DNA of 64,000 nt from [Candidatus Thermochlorobacteriaceae] bacterium GBChlB (lineage in GTDB: Bacteria; Bacteroidota; Chlorobiia; Chlorobiales; Thermochlorobacteraceae). The DNA lies in the NCBI GenBank assembly GCA_000724175.1, contig JPGV01000020.1:62001-126000 (forward strand), in the 5' to 3' direction. Made by a program: the position numbers and the translations under genes. Below are positions 45,041 to 54,559 of this stretch, in pieces. The first letter of the stretch is position 1. Every line of letters starts with the position of its first letter. The notes beneath the pieces were generated by a model. That model saw only the letters and a program-made list of their open reading frames with translations. It was not told the origin of the DNA and did not search any database.

Positions 45041-47410
45041 ATGTCAGAACAAAATCCGTTTAAACCGCAAGACACTCCCGAAAAAACCGCGCCATCGTCG
45101 GAGGGGGCTTACTCGTCAAAACAGCGCGAAGATTACTTCAACAATCCCGAACAGCGTCGTAAAGTCGCCGCGCGTCGTCAGCTCTTGGAGCGCATTTACA
45201 TTGGCGTCTTGGGCGCGGTTGGCGTTGGCGTTTTGGCACTGCTGATTTTCATCGCGATTCTTTCGGGCGACCTTCCGAGCCTCGAACAACTCGAGAATCC
45301 AAAGCCGCAATTAGCGACCGAAGTTTATTCGGCGGATGGCGTTTTGCTGACCAAGTTTTTCAATGAAAACCGCACTGCTGTTCCCATCGACTCGGTCTCG
45401 CGGCATGTGGTCAATGCGTTGATTGCAACCGAAGACATTGACTTCTACAAGCACTGGGGATTTGACTTGCCGCGCTTTTTGAAAGTCATGCTGTTCGACA
45501 ATGTCGCTGCGGTGCTTCGCGGCAGAAATGCGCGCGGCGCCAGCACCATTACACAGCAATTGGCAAAGAACCTTTATCTGACGCCAGAGCGCAGCGTGAA
45601 ACGCAAAATCAAAGAAGTCTTGACCGCCATACAAATCGAGCGCACCTATACGAAACGGGAAATCCTTGAACTTTATCTCAACACGGTTTTTTTCGGCGCT
45701 GGGGCATACGGCGTTGAAGCCGCTGCATGGACGTATTTTGCAAAGCCCGCCTCGCAGCTCAACATCGCTGAAAGTGCCCTACTTGTCGCTGTTCTGAAAA
45801 GCACGAAAAATTACAACCCCGTCGAAAAGCCCGACGAAGCGTTAGAGCGGCGCAACCTTGTCATCGGCTTAATGAAAAACGCAGGGTTCATCAGTGCCAG
45901 CGACGAAGCCAAATACAAAGCAACGAAACTCGCGCTCAACTATACGCCCGTTACCGACCTTGGGCTCGCGCCGTATTTCACCGAATATGTACGCCGACAA
46001 ATGCAGGAAGAAGCAGCGAAAAATAAACTCGATTTATACCGCGACGGCCTCGTCGTTTATACCACACTCGATACGCGCATACAGCATCACGCAGAAACAG
46101 CCATTCGAAAACACTTTCCGCAAGTGCAAGCTGCACATGATAAGAGTTGGAGTTGGGACTCGCGCGAAGGCGACAGTTTGAGAGTCGTTTTCATCAAAGA
46201 AACGGCGCGGTTCAAAAACCTCGTCAAAACAGGTCTCTCGGAAAAAGAAGCCGTCAGGCAACTCAAAAACGAAAAAGGCTGGCTCGATACGCTCTTGCGC
46301 GAAAAGAGCATCGTCCAACATGCGTTTGTGGCAATTGAGCCATCAACGGGTTACATCAAGGCATGGATAGGCGGCAAAGATTTCGTCAAGTATAAATTCG
46401 ACCATGTTTGGCAGGCAAAACGTCAGCCCGGCTCGACATTCAAGCCGTTTGTCTATACGGCTGCGATTGACGAGGGCATTCCGCCGAACTTCCCAGTGCT
46501 TAATCAGCCGATTGCGATTGCCACCGAACAGCGGATGTGGATTCCCGAAAACGCCGATAGTAAATCGGGCGGCTATGTTACCTTGCGCGATGCATTGGCC
46601 AGTTCGCTCAATCAAGTAACGGTTCGCTTGTCCCAGAAATTCGCCACGCCCGATAAGGTCGCCCGATATGCCAAACGCATGGGCATTGAAACACCGCTTG
46701 AAGTCAACTTGGCAATGGCGCTGGGCGCGTCGGTCGTTACGCCGCTTGAGATGACATCTGCCTACGGCACCTTCGCCAACAACGGCGTCCATGTCGAGCC
46801 GATTGGCATCTTGCGCGTTGAAGATAAATTTGGCAACGTGGTCGCCAGCTACAAGCCCGAAAAACGCGAAGCGCTTAGCGCCTCATCGAACTATGTGATG
46901 GTTACAATGCTCAAAAGCGTGGTCGATAGAGGCACAGCCGCATCGATTCGTAGCAAGTATAATTTTAGGGGTGAAGCAGGCGGCAAAACCGGCACGACGC
47001 AAAATCAAGGCGACGGCTGGTTTATGGGCTTCACGCCGCAACTCGTCGCAGGCGTCTGGACGGGCTTCGACGATAACCGGATGCACTTTAAGTCAATGAG
47101 TATCGGACAAGGCTCCAGTTCGGCGCTGCCTGTGTGGGCGATGTTCATGAAAGCGTGTTACGACGACAAATCGCTCGGCTTGCAGAACCGTTATTTCACC
47201 AAACCCAGCAGTGTGATTACTAAGATGGTTTCGCGCGACCCAAATAACCCGACCGATACGTCGCCCAACAAAGCTTATCCCGAGTATTTCACCGAAGCAA
47301 GTTTGCGACGCTATACATCGCTGATGCCCGGCTCCGATTCTATTCGCATCGGCAACTCCGCCTTGATACCTGTCGTCAATCAAAAAAAGCGTGGCGAAGG
47401 TCAATACTAA
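45041..47410 (+). CDS. mrcA: Penicillin-binding protein 1A (bifunctional transglycosylase/transpeptidase)
   Basis: 789 residues (ATG at 45041; an in-frame TTG lies two codons upstream). One membrane segment (about 52-75) after a charged N-terminus. Glycosyltransferase-51 motifs: catalytic Glu131 in IATEDIDFYKHWG and GASTITQQLAKNLY; transpeptidase motifs: SxxK at Ser465 (PGSTFKPFVY), SxN in ASSLNQVTV, and KTGTT with Lys649. It polymerises and cross-links peptidoglycan. A TATCTTTG at 44946-44953 may be the -7 box. Confidence 0.97.
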   Translation: MSEQNPFKPQDTPEKTAPSSEGAYSSKQREDYFNNPEQRRKVAARRQLLERIYIGVLGAVGVGVLALLIFIAILSGDLPSLEQLENPKPQLATEVYSADGVLLTKFFNENRTAVPIDSVSRHVVNALIATEDIDFYKHWGFDLPRFLKVMLFDNVAAVLRGRNARGASTITQQLAKNLYLTPERSVKRKIKEVLTAIQIERTYTKREILELYLNTVFFGAGAYGVEAAAWTYFAKPASQLNIAESALLVAVLKSTKNYNPVEKPDEALERRNLVIGLMKNAGFISASDEAKYKATKLALNYTPVTDLGLAPYFTEYVRRQMQEEAAKNKLDLYRDGLVVYTTLDTRIQHHAETAIRKHFPQVQAAHDKSWSWDSREGDSLRVVFIKETARFKNLVKTGLSEKEAVRQLKNEKGWLDTLLREKSIVQHAFVAIEPSTGYIKAWIGGKDFVKYKFDHVWQAKRQPGSTFKPFVYTAAIDEGIPPNFPVLNQPIAIATEQRMWIPENADSKSGGYVTLRDALASSLNQVTVRLSQKFATPDKVARYAKRMGIETPLEVNLAMALGASVVTPLEMTSAYGTFANNGVHVEPIGILRVEDKFGNVVASYKPEKREALSASSNYVMVTMLKSVVDRGTAASIRSKYNFRGEAGGKTGTTQNQGDGWFMGFTPQLVAGVWTGFDDNRMHFKSMSIGQGSSSALPVWAMFMKACYDDKSLGLQNRYFTKPSSVITKMVSRDPNNPTDTSPNKAYPEYFTEASLRRYTSLMPGSDSIRIGNSALIPVVNQKKRGEGQY

Positions 47411-47418
47411 TCAATGCT

Positions 47419-47491
47419 GAATTGTGAAGTATGAATTCTGAATGAGGAGTTCAATCCACAGGCATTTGTTCTCATTCACACTTCACAATTC
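47419..47491. repeat. Long imperfect inverted repeat before guaA
   Basis: GAATTGTGAAGTATGAATTC (47419-47438, extended to GAATGAG at 47446) is complementary to CTCATTCACACTTCACAATT (47471-47490) apart from a seven-nucleotide gap. It lies between the PBP1A stop and the guaA start and could terminate the first or act as a leader hairpin of the second. Confidence 0.6.
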
Positions 47492-47509
47492 ATACTTTAT
47501 CATTCTACT

Positions 47510-49042
47510 ATGAGTTCAGTCATCATTCTCGATTTTGGGTCGCAGTATACGCAGCTGATTGCGCGGCGCGTCCGCGAACTTGGCGTTTATTCCGAAATTC
47601 TGCCGTATCACACGCCGTTCGAGAAACTGCAACTCCTCAATCCGCAGGCGCTCATTTTTTCGGGCGGCCCGGCAAGCGTGTATGACAAATTTGCGCCGAT
47701 GCCCGATAAGCGGCTCTTCTCGCTCCGCAAACCCATTCTGGGAATTTGCTACGGGCTTCAGGCGATTGCCAAACACTTCGGCGGAAAAGTCCAGAACGCC
47801 AAACGCCGAGAATTTGGTCGCGCCAAAATCACTATCGCCCGAAACGGCTCGTCAAATCAACTCTTCGCGGGCGTCGATGATTCCGAAGTGTGGATGTCGC
47901 ACGGCGATAAAGTTACTCAATTGCCAAGCGGGTTTCGGGTTACCGCACGGAGCGAGAACTCCGAACTCTGCGCCGTCGAAATGATTTCCGAGACCGACCG
48001 CATTTTCGGACTGCAATTTCACCCCGAAGTGCATCATACCGAGCAGGGCAAAAAAATTCTCTCGAACTTTCTTTTTGAAATTGCCGGGCTTAAAGCCGAC
48101 TGGTCGCCCAAAAACTTCATCGAGTCCGAAATTGACAAAGTGCGCCAGATGGTCGGAAAGCAAAAAGTTATTTGCGCAATTTCGGGCGGCGTCGATTCCA
48201 CTGTTGCTGCTACGCTCGTCAGCCAAGCCATTGGGAAAAATCTGCGCTGTGTGTTCGTCGATAACGGCTTGCTTCGAAAAAATGAAGCAAAAGAAGTTCG
48301 CACGGCGCTCGGCACCTTGAATTTAAATCTCAACGTCGTTGACGCCTCGTCGCTCTTTCTTTCCAGACTTCATCGCGTCGTCGACCCCGAAAAGAAACGG
48401 CGCATTATCGGGCGCACCTTCATCGAGGTCTTTGAATCAGAATTGAAGCACGAGACTTTTTTAGTTCAAGGCACGCTCTATCCCGACGTGATTGAAAGCG
48501 TGAGCGTAAACGGTCCGTCCCAAACCATCAAGACGCACCACAATGTCGGCGGGCTGCCCAAGCGCATGAAGCTCAAACTCATCGAGCCGCTCCGAGAACT
48601 TTTCAAAGATGAAGTGCGACAAGTCGGTAAGTTGCTCCATGTTCCCGACGCCATTCTGAAGCGGCACCCGTTTCCCGGACCCGGACTTGCCGTGCGCGTG
48701 CTTGGCGCAGTTACCAAAGAGCGATGCGACGTGCTTCGAGAAGCCGACGCGATTTTTATTTCCGAGTTGAAGACGCATGGGCTCTACGACAAGACATGGC
48801 AAGCCTTTGCGGTTCTCTTGCCGATTCAATCGGTCGGCGTCATGGGCGACAATCGCACTTACGAGAATGTCATCGCGCTGCGTGCCGTCAATTCCGTCGA
48901 CGGCATGACGGCAGACTGGACGCCCTTGCCAAACGACTTTTTAGCGCTTGTCTCTAACCGCATCATCAACGAAGTGCGCGGTGTCAATCGCGTGGTTTAT
49001 GATGTCTCTTCCAAGCCGCCAGCGACGATTGAGTGGGAGTAG
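47510..49042 (+). CDS. guaA: GMP synthase (glutamine-hydrolysing)
   Basis: 510 residues. Class I glutamine amidotransferase domain ([15 protein letters not shown], Cys80 in [12 protein letters not shown], His/Glu in [13 protein letters not shown]), ATP pyrophosphatase P-loop [11 protein letters not shown], and the C-terminal dimerisation domain ending KPPATIEWE. It converts XMP to GMP. Single copy, followed by a strong bidirectional terminator. Confidence 0.98.
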   Translation: MSSVIILDFGSQYTQLIARRVRELGVYSEILPYHTPFEKLQLLNPQALIFSGGPASVYDKFAPMPDKRLFSLRKPILGICYGLQAIAKHFGGKVQNAKRREFGRAKITIARNGSSNQLFAGVDDSEVWMSHGDKVTQLPSGFRVTARSENSELCAVEMISETDRIFGLQFHPEVHHTEQGKKILSNFLFEIAGLKADWSPKNFIESEIDKVRQMVGKQKVICAISGGVDSTVAATLVSQAIGKNLRCVFVDNGLLRKNEAKEVRTALGTLNLNLNVVDASSLFLSRLHRVVDPEKKRRIIGRTFIEVFESELKHETFLVQGTLYPDVIESVSVNGPSQTIKTHHNVGGLPKRMKLKLIEPLRELFKDEVRQVGKLLHVPDAILKRHPFPGPGLAVRVLGAVTKERCDVLREADAIFISELKTHGLYDKTWQAFAVLLPIQSVGVMGDNRTYENVIALRAVNSVDGMTADWTPLPNDFLALVSNRIINEVRGVNRVVYDVSSKPPATIEWE

Positions 49043-49061
49043 ACGCCGCCCTTCTCGAAAC

Positions 49062-49092
49062 AAAAAAGTCCCGTTTGTTGCGGGACTTTTTT
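49062..49092. terminator. Bidirectional intrinsic terminator between guaA and desaturase
   Basis: AAAAAAGTCCCG (49062-49073), loop TTTGTTG, CGGGACTTTTTT (49081-49092). The 12-bp stem has A-tract and T-tract on opposite sides, so it serves guaA (rightward) and the desaturase gene (leftward), which converge here. Confidence 0.9.
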
Positions 49093-49107
49093 ATGGTGAA
49101 ATTTCTA

Positions 49108-50247
49108 TCAGGCAAGTTTTCCGAGACCTTGTGCCATGGCTTTCCACATCGCAACGGTTTGATAAAACTCGCGCTGTGCTTCGTGGAACTTCACGCGCAT
49201 TTCCTCGACTTGGTGCGCGATGGCTTCGTCCTTTTTGGATTGCAATTCGTGATATTGTTCGCGGATGTCGGCCAGTCGTTCCGATGCAGCTTGGAAGCGC
49301 GCTTTTGCGGCAGCGATGGTCTCGTGCGCGAATGTAACGACGGCAGGCGATTTCTTGGCTAATTTTCGCGTCAGGCGAACTTCCTGCATCTGAATTTTGC
49401 GTTCAATGATGCGCTCTGGCGCAACGACGTGTAAGCCATTTGCCATGCCGATTTTCGAGAGCCCGTAAATCAGCCACTTGGTCGGGTCGTAATCGAACCA
49501 ACGAATGCCGTTGCGGTAATCGCCCGGAAATTCGTGGTGGAAATTGTGATAGCCTTCGCCATAGGTGAAGAGCGCGGTAAACCAATTGTCGCGCGATGTG
49601 TGCTTATCGGAATAGGGCTGCGCGCCGACATAATGGCACAGCGAGTTGATAAACCATGTGAAGTGATGGTTCAGCACTAAGCGCAGCGCGCCAGCAATAA
49701 ACAAGCCGCCGAGGGCGTCGCCCCAAAGCGCCGCGACCGCCATTGGAAATCCGAAGCACATCACCGACGCAATCAGGATGTAGTTTTCGTGTTGCCACTT
49801 CAGCAACGGATTCGCCCACAAATCTTTTACGCCTTTGCCTTCTTCCGCCTTCCAATTTTTCAGAAAGAGCCAGCCGACGTGCGCATACCAGAAGCCTTTG
49901 TGAATCGCGTAAGGGTCTTCTTCTTTGTCTTGAAAGCGATGATGAACGCGGTGGTCGGCGCACCAATCGATAATTGTGCCTTCAAAACTCGCGCTGCCGA
50001 AGAGCATAAAAAACCACTCAACGGGTTTTGAAGCGGTGTAACTGCGATGTGAAAAAAGTCGATGATAGCCCGCGGTGATGGACATTCCCGTCGCGTAGAG
50101 CATTGCGACTGCGAAAATAACAGTTGCCCAGTTAAAGCTCCCGCTTGCAATCCACCATGCTGTTCCCGCAATGGCGACGACAGGCGTGATGGTGATAAAA
50201 AGTGTGTTCGTCCAATTGATTCGTTGGAGTATGTGTTTCTCACTCAT
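49108..50247 (-). CDS. Acyl-CoA/fatty acid desaturase with C-terminal coiled-coil
   Basis: 379 residues. Histidine boxes of membrane di-iron desaturases: HRLFSH (62-67), DHRVHH (98-103, His99, His102 and His103 are ligands) and HNFHH (234-238). Four hydrophobic segments lie between. Unlike standard delta-9 desaturases it has an added ~80-residue helical tail (about 295-379, LTRKLAKKSPAVVTFAHET... EEMRVKFHEAQREFYQ) rich in Glu/Lys/Gln, likely a coiled coil. It inserts a double bond into acyl chains with O2, so the cell lives with oxygen at least part of the time. Confidence 0.93.
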   Translation of the reverse strand: MSEKHILQRINWTNTLFITITPVVAIAGTAWWIASGSFNWATVIFAVAMLYATGMSITAGYHRLFSHRSYTASKPVEWFFMLFGSASFEGTIIDWCADHRVHHRFQDKEEDPYAIHKGFWYAHVGWLFLKNWKAEEGKGVKDLWANPLLKWQHENYILIASVMCFGFPMAVAALWGDALGGLFIAGALRLVLNHHFTWFINSLCHYVGAQPYSDKHTSRDNWFTALFTYGEGYHNFHHEFPGDYRNGIRWFDYDPTKWLIYGLSKIGMANGLHVVAPERIIERKIQMQEVRLTRKLAKKSPAVVTFAHETIAAAKARFQAASERLADIREQYHELQSKKDEAIAHQVEEMRVKFHEAQREFYQTVAMWKAMAQGLGKLA

Positions 50248-50328
50248 GAGTTAAAATAACGAGATGTTAGAATGATGCCTAAAAGCAAGTTACGAAAAAT
50301 CAGCGCGTTTGCACGCATGTTGAAAAAT

Positions 50329-50784
50329 TTATTTTTGCGCCATGCCTGTATGTCCAAACCCGCCCGCGCCGCGTTCCGTTTCACTCAGATGGGTTGCCTC
50401 CACAAATTGCGCTTTTTCGACTTTGGCGATAACCATTTGCGCAATGCGGTCGCCGTGTTTGACCGTAAAGGCATCTTCGCCGTGATTGATGAGAATGACC
50501 TTCACTTCGCCCCGATAATCGGCGTCGATGGTCGCCGGTGTGTTCGGCAAAGAGATGAGATGCTTCAAGGCAAGACCGCTTCGCGGGCGCAACTGTGCTT
50601 CGTAGCCGTCGGGCAGTTCAATTGCCAGTCCCGTTGGCACTAAGGCGGAGCGACGCGGCGGAATAACAATCTCTTGCTCCAAACAGGCAGCCACGTCCAT
50701 TCCGGCGGCTTGGGGCGTGGCATAAGCGGGCGCAATTGCTTTCGGGTGCAGTTTCAAAAAACGTATGGTTAGCATTGTAGGCAT
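50329..50784 (-). CDS. dut: dUTP diphosphatase
   Basis: 151 residues. All five dUTPase motifs are visible: [40 protein letters not shown], the [14 protein letters not shown] uracil-binding loop and the Gly-rich C-terminus [10 protein letters not shown]. It hydrolyses dUTP to dUMP and keeps uracil out of DNA. Met4 is an alternative start. On its 3' edge, on the opposite strand, TTTG (50308) and TATTTTTG (50330) are 18 bp apart and resemble an antisense promoter. Confidence 0.96.
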   Translation of the reverse strand: MPTMLTIRFLKLHPKAIAPAYATPQAAGMDVAACLEQEIVIPPRRSALVPTGLAIELPDGYEAQLRPRSGLALKHLISLPNTPATIDADYRGEVKVILINHGEDAFTVKHGDRIAQMVIAKVEKAQFVEATHLSETERGAGGFGHTGMAQK

Positions 50785-50908
50785 TTATTGACGTTAGTTT
50801 AAGCCGCCTTTCAAACAGCGGTTTTAGCGATGTTAAAGGTCGCAAACGCAGGGCAGCATATCAGGATTCTTAACAAAAGTTTAATACGGCATTTCTGAAC
50901 TCTGAACC

Positions 50909-50916
50909 TATATTTG
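50909..50916 (+). promoter_or_regulatory. Possible -7 box for the TonB-receptor gene
   Basis: TATATTTG matches TAnnTTTG exactly, about 145 bp before the receptor ATG at 51061. No good TTTG lies 19-21 bp upstream (only TTTA), so the call is weak. Confidence 0.3.
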
Positions 50917-51060
50917 CCGCGCGTCAAAGGAATATCTGTTCCCCACAGCAGTCGGGTATTTACTTTGCTCAAAGCAGTGAGAATGGCAAGACCTAACGAC
51001 TTTACAGTTTTCTCAGGTAAACATTTTCTCGGTAAACCAATAACCAAATAACCAACAACA

Positions 51061-54000
51061 ATGAAGCCAAGATACAGATTTTCCCTTGTAGCGGCTCTCC
51101 TTGCGCTGTTTGCCTTTTCGGGCAACGCTTTGGCGCAAGGTGTTACGACGTCGTCTATGATAGGACTTATTACGGATACCAAGAACGAGCCACTTATCGG
51201 CGCGTCGGTTGTGGCCACGCACATGCCTTCGGGCTCGAAATACGGTGCGATTACGCAACTCGATGGCCGTTTTACGATTCCGGGTATGCGCGTCGGCGGA
51301 CCATACCGTGTGGTCGTCAGCTACGTCGGATACCAATCACAAACCTTTGAAAATATCTTCCTCTCGCTCGGCAGCGCTGGCAATGTAAACGCCAAACTTT
51401 CCGATGCAGCAACCACGACCGCCGAAGTAACAGTTACCGCCTCTCGCAGCGCGGCCATCAGCCCCGACCGCACTGGCGCCTCGACCAACATCAGCAAAGA
51501 GGCTATCAATACGCTGCCGACGATTAACCGTAACTTTACGGATTTTACGCGCCTCACGCCACAGGCAAACGGCACGTCGTTTGGCGGACAAGACAACCGC
51601 TTGAACAACATCACGGTTGACGGCTCGTATTTCAACAATAGCTTCGGCTTGTCAGGCTTGCCGGGCGGCAGAACGGGTGTCTCGCCGCTAAGCTTGGAGT
51701 CGGTTGAAGAGGTTAGTGTCAATCTTTCGCCCTTCGATGTGCGCCAAGCAGGCTTCGTCGGTGCCGGTATTAACCTTGTTACGCGAAGCGGCACGAATGA
51801 TTTTTCCGGCTCGGCATTTGCGAACATTCGTAACCAGAATTTCTTGGGCAGACGGGCTAACTCCGACACCAACAACGTTACCGTTGCCAACTTTAACAAC
51901 TTTCAAGGCGGTTTTCGCTTCGGCGGGCCGATTATCCAAGATAAACTCTTCTTCTTTGCCGCCGCCGAAACCGAACAGAACACACAGCCGTTTGGGTTTC
52001 GCGCTCGAAATCCCGGAGAGCCTTCTGGGGGCAGCGTCTCGCGTGCCGTTGCCGATACAATGCGCGCCTTGAGCGACTTCTTGCGCACCAATTTTGGCTA
52101 CGAAACCGGTCCGTTCCAAGATTACACCCAGCAACGTCCGAGCAGCCTCAATTGGCTTGTGAAGCTCAACTGGAACATTGATGATTACAACAAATTCAGC
52201 ATTCGCTACAACGGTCTGGATTCGCGTCAAGATGTCGGCATCAGCCAGAGCAATTCACTTGGCTTCGGCAACCGCCAAGGCGTTAATGCGTTGAGCTTCG
52301 AAAACTCGAACTACATTCAATTTGAGCGCATCCAGTCGGTTATCGCAGAATTGAACTCCACGTTTGGTGGAAAGTTTTCTAACAACTTGATTATCGGCTA
52401 TACCTACCAGAACGAAGACAGAGGCTCGCGTGGCACGCTATTTCCACTGGTTGAAATTCAAGACGGCGCCAATACAACGCTCTACTCCTTCGGCTTCGAA
52501 CCTTTTACGCCGTCGAACCAACTGAGCTACGGCACGTTCCAATTGCAAGATAACTTCAGCTACTTTGCAGGTGCGCATACCATCACGGGCGGCTTGAACT
52601 TAAACTACTACAACTACCGCAACGTGTTCTTCCCCGGCTCGCAAAGTGTCTATGTGTATAATACACTTACCGACTTTTACACCGACGCCAACGACCGCTT
52701 GCGCAATCCGAACCGCACCACATCGCCCGTTACGCTCCGCCGATTCCAATATCGCTTCTCTGCGCTTGAAGGCGGCGCCGAACCTGTTCAGCCCACGCGC
52801 GTGTGGTATCCGGGCATTTACCTTCAAGACGAATGGCAAGCCTTGCCAAACCTGCGCGTTACAGGGGGCATCCGAGTCGACCTGCCGATTTTTGAAAACA
52901 CAGGCTTCGCTAACCCGCGTGTTCCATCGCTTACCTTCCGCGACGGCGATGGCAATCCAATCCAATCGCAGACCGACAAACTTCCGAATACCGCGCCGCT
53001 CTTTTCGCCCCGCGTTGGGTTCAACTGGGATGTATTTGAAGACAAGTCGTTCCAGTTGCGCGGTGGAACGGGTATTTTCACAGGTCCGCCGATTTTCGTT
53101 TGGATTTCCAACCAAATTGGTAACAACGGCGTTCTGACGGGCTTCGAGCAGCTTGATAACACTCGCAATCGTCCGTTCAGCCCAAACCCGAACCAATACC
53201 TCCCGCCGAATGCGTCGCAACAGTTGCCTGCGTCGTTTGAATTGGCAACGACCGACCCGAACTTCCGATTCCCGCAAGTTTGGCGTTCAAACTTGGGCGG
53301 CGATTATCAGTTGCCGCTTGGCATCGTCGCAACGCTTGACTTCATTTACACGCGAACCATCAACGGCATTAGCTATATCAATGCCAATCTAAGACCAGCA
53401 ACGCGCAGATTTGCTGGACCGGACAACCGCCTGCGATACGATGGCACGGTGCGCGATACGAACCGTCTTAACACGTTCATCACCAGCAACATTGTGCTTC
53501 AAAACTCGAACCAAGACGATGCGTTCCAGTTCACTGCCCAACTTCAACGGGCGTTTGGTGAAAGCAGCTTCGGCACTTGGTTTGCTCAATTGGCTTACAC
53601 CTATAGCGTCTCGCGCAATACCAACAACCCGGGCAGCATTGCGCTTGGCTCTTGGACAAACAACGCCGTTTCCAACAACCCTAACCGTCCAGAATTAGGC
53701 TTCTCGAGTGCTGATATTCCTCACAGAATTATCGCCAGTTTATCGTATCGCAAGGAGTATGGCGATATTGCCGCCACTCAGATCTCGCTGTTCTGGTCAG
53801 CGAACCCACAAGGTCGGTTCAGTTATACCTACAACGGCGATATGAACCAAGATGGTGTCTTTGGAAACGACCTTATTTTCATTCCAAATCGCGCCACAGA
53901 CTTGCGCTTCGTGCCGCTCACAGTCAGCGGACGCACCTTCACGCCTGCCGAGCAAGCAGCTGCGTTCGATGCTTATATTGAGCAAGATGATTATCTCAAA

Positions 54001-54381
54001 ACCCGCCGCGGTCAATACGCCGAGCGCAACGGCGCACTCTTCCCGTGGGTATTCAGAGCCGACCTCAGCATTGCTCAGGAGTTCTTCATTGACATTGGCG
54101 GCAAGCGCAACACACTTCAATTCCGCGCCGACTTTTTCAACGTTGGCAATTTGTTGAACAGCGCTTGGGGCGTCGGCTGGCAGCGCGTTGAACCTGCTCC
54201 GATTAACGTGGCTACTGCGGCGCAAGGCGGTCCGGTTGCTGCCGATGGCACGCCACAATTTACGATGCGTTTCCGTAACACGCCGTCTGGCCCGATTCTT
54301 CTGGACCAAACCTTCCAGCGTTCGGCAGGATTAGGCGACATTTGGTCGGCTCAGTTCGGCATTCGCTACATCTTTAACTGA
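51061..54381 (+). CDS. Oar-like TonB-dependent outer-membrane receptor
   Basis: 1106 residues with a signal peptide (residues 1-27, ending ALAQ). Residues ~35-105 are a carboxypeptidase-regulatory-like/Ig domain (GLITDTKNEPLIGASVVAT), then a plug region (INTLPTINRNFTDFTRL, DNRLNNITVDGSYFNN, ESVEEVSVNLSPFDVRQ) and a long barrel with GAGINLVTRSGTNDFSGSAF, and a C-terminal aromatic ending FGIRYIFN. The pattern matches the Oar family (e.g. Myxococcus Oar) involved in uptake or surface signalling. A terminator follows at 54406. Substrate unknown. Confidence 0.9.
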   Translation: MKPRYRFSLVAALLALFAFSGNALAQGVTTSSMIGLITDTKNEPLIGASVVATHMPSGSKYGAITQLDGRFTIPGMRVGGPYRVVVSYVGYQSQTFENIFLSLGSAGNVNAKLSDAATTTAEVTVTASRSAAISPDRTGASTNISKEAINTLPTINRNFTDFTRLTPQANGTSFGGQDNRLNNITVDGSYFNNSFGLSGLPGGRTGVSPLSLESVEEVSVNLSPFDVRQAGFVGAGINLVTRSGTNDFSGSAFANIRNQNFLGRRANSDTNNVTVANFNNFQGGFRFGGPIIQDKLFFFAAAETEQNTQPFGFRARNPGEPSGGSVSRAVADTMRALSDFLRTNFGYETGPFQDYTQQRPSSLNWLVKLNWNIDDYNKFSIRYNGLDSRQDVGISQSNSLGFGNRQGVNALSFENSNYIQFERIQSVIAELNSTFGGKFSNNLIIGYTYQNEDRGSRGTLFPLVEIQDGANTTLYSFGFEPFTPSNQLSYGTFQLQDNFSYFAGAHTITGGLNLNYYNYRNVFFPGSQSVYVYNTLTDFYTDANDRLRNPNRTTSPVTLRRFQYRFSALEGGAEPVQPTRVWYPGIYLQDEWQALPNLRVTGGIRVDLPIFENTGFANPRVPSLTFRDGDGNPIQSQTDKLPNTAPLFSPRVGFNWDVFEDKSFQLRGGTGIFTGPPIFVWISNQIGNNGVLTGFEQLDNTRNRPFSPNPNQYLPPNASQQLPASFELATTDPNFRFPQVWRSNLGGDYQLPLGIVATLDFIYTRTINGISYINANLRPATRRFAGPDNRLRYDGTVRDTNRLNTFITSNIVLQNSNQDDAFQFTAQLQRAFGESSFGTWFAQLAYTYSVSRNTNNPGSIALGSWTNNAVSNNPNRPELGFSSADIPHRIIASLSYRKEYGDIAATQISLFWSANPQGRFSYTYNGDMNQDGVFGNDLIFIPNRATDLRFVPLTVSGRTFTPAEQAAAFDAYIEQDDYLKTRRGQYAERNGALFPWVFRADLSIAQEFFIDIGGKRNTLQFRADFFNVGNLLNSAWGVGWQRVEPAPINVATAAQGGPVAADGTPQFTMRFRNTPSGPILLDQTFQRSAGLGDIWSAQFGIRYIFN

Positions 54382-54405
54382 GGACATTTTCAAAACCATA
54401 AGAAG

Positions 54406-54435
54406 GCGCCTCGAGTCTCTCGGGGCGCTTTTCTT
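54406..54435 (+). terminator. Intrinsic terminator after the TonB receptor
   Basis: GCGCCTCGAG (54406-54415), loop TCT, CTCGGGGCGC (54419-54428) with one G-T pair, followed by TTTTCTTT. Confidence 0.88.
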
Positions 54436-54559
54436 TATTTCGCACGACACCTGTTTTTTATCCCGCCTCTATGAAAACATACATCTTGCCTAAACTAAAT
54501 TGACCTTGTTTAAGTTATTTGAAGTAATTTCTTGCTTATCAACTCTTTACTACCGTGTC

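Noticed and set aside
50272-50643. Rightward frame of ~120 codons opposite dut
   Set aside because: It is antisense to a clear dUTPase with all motifs. The composition is that of a complementary frame.
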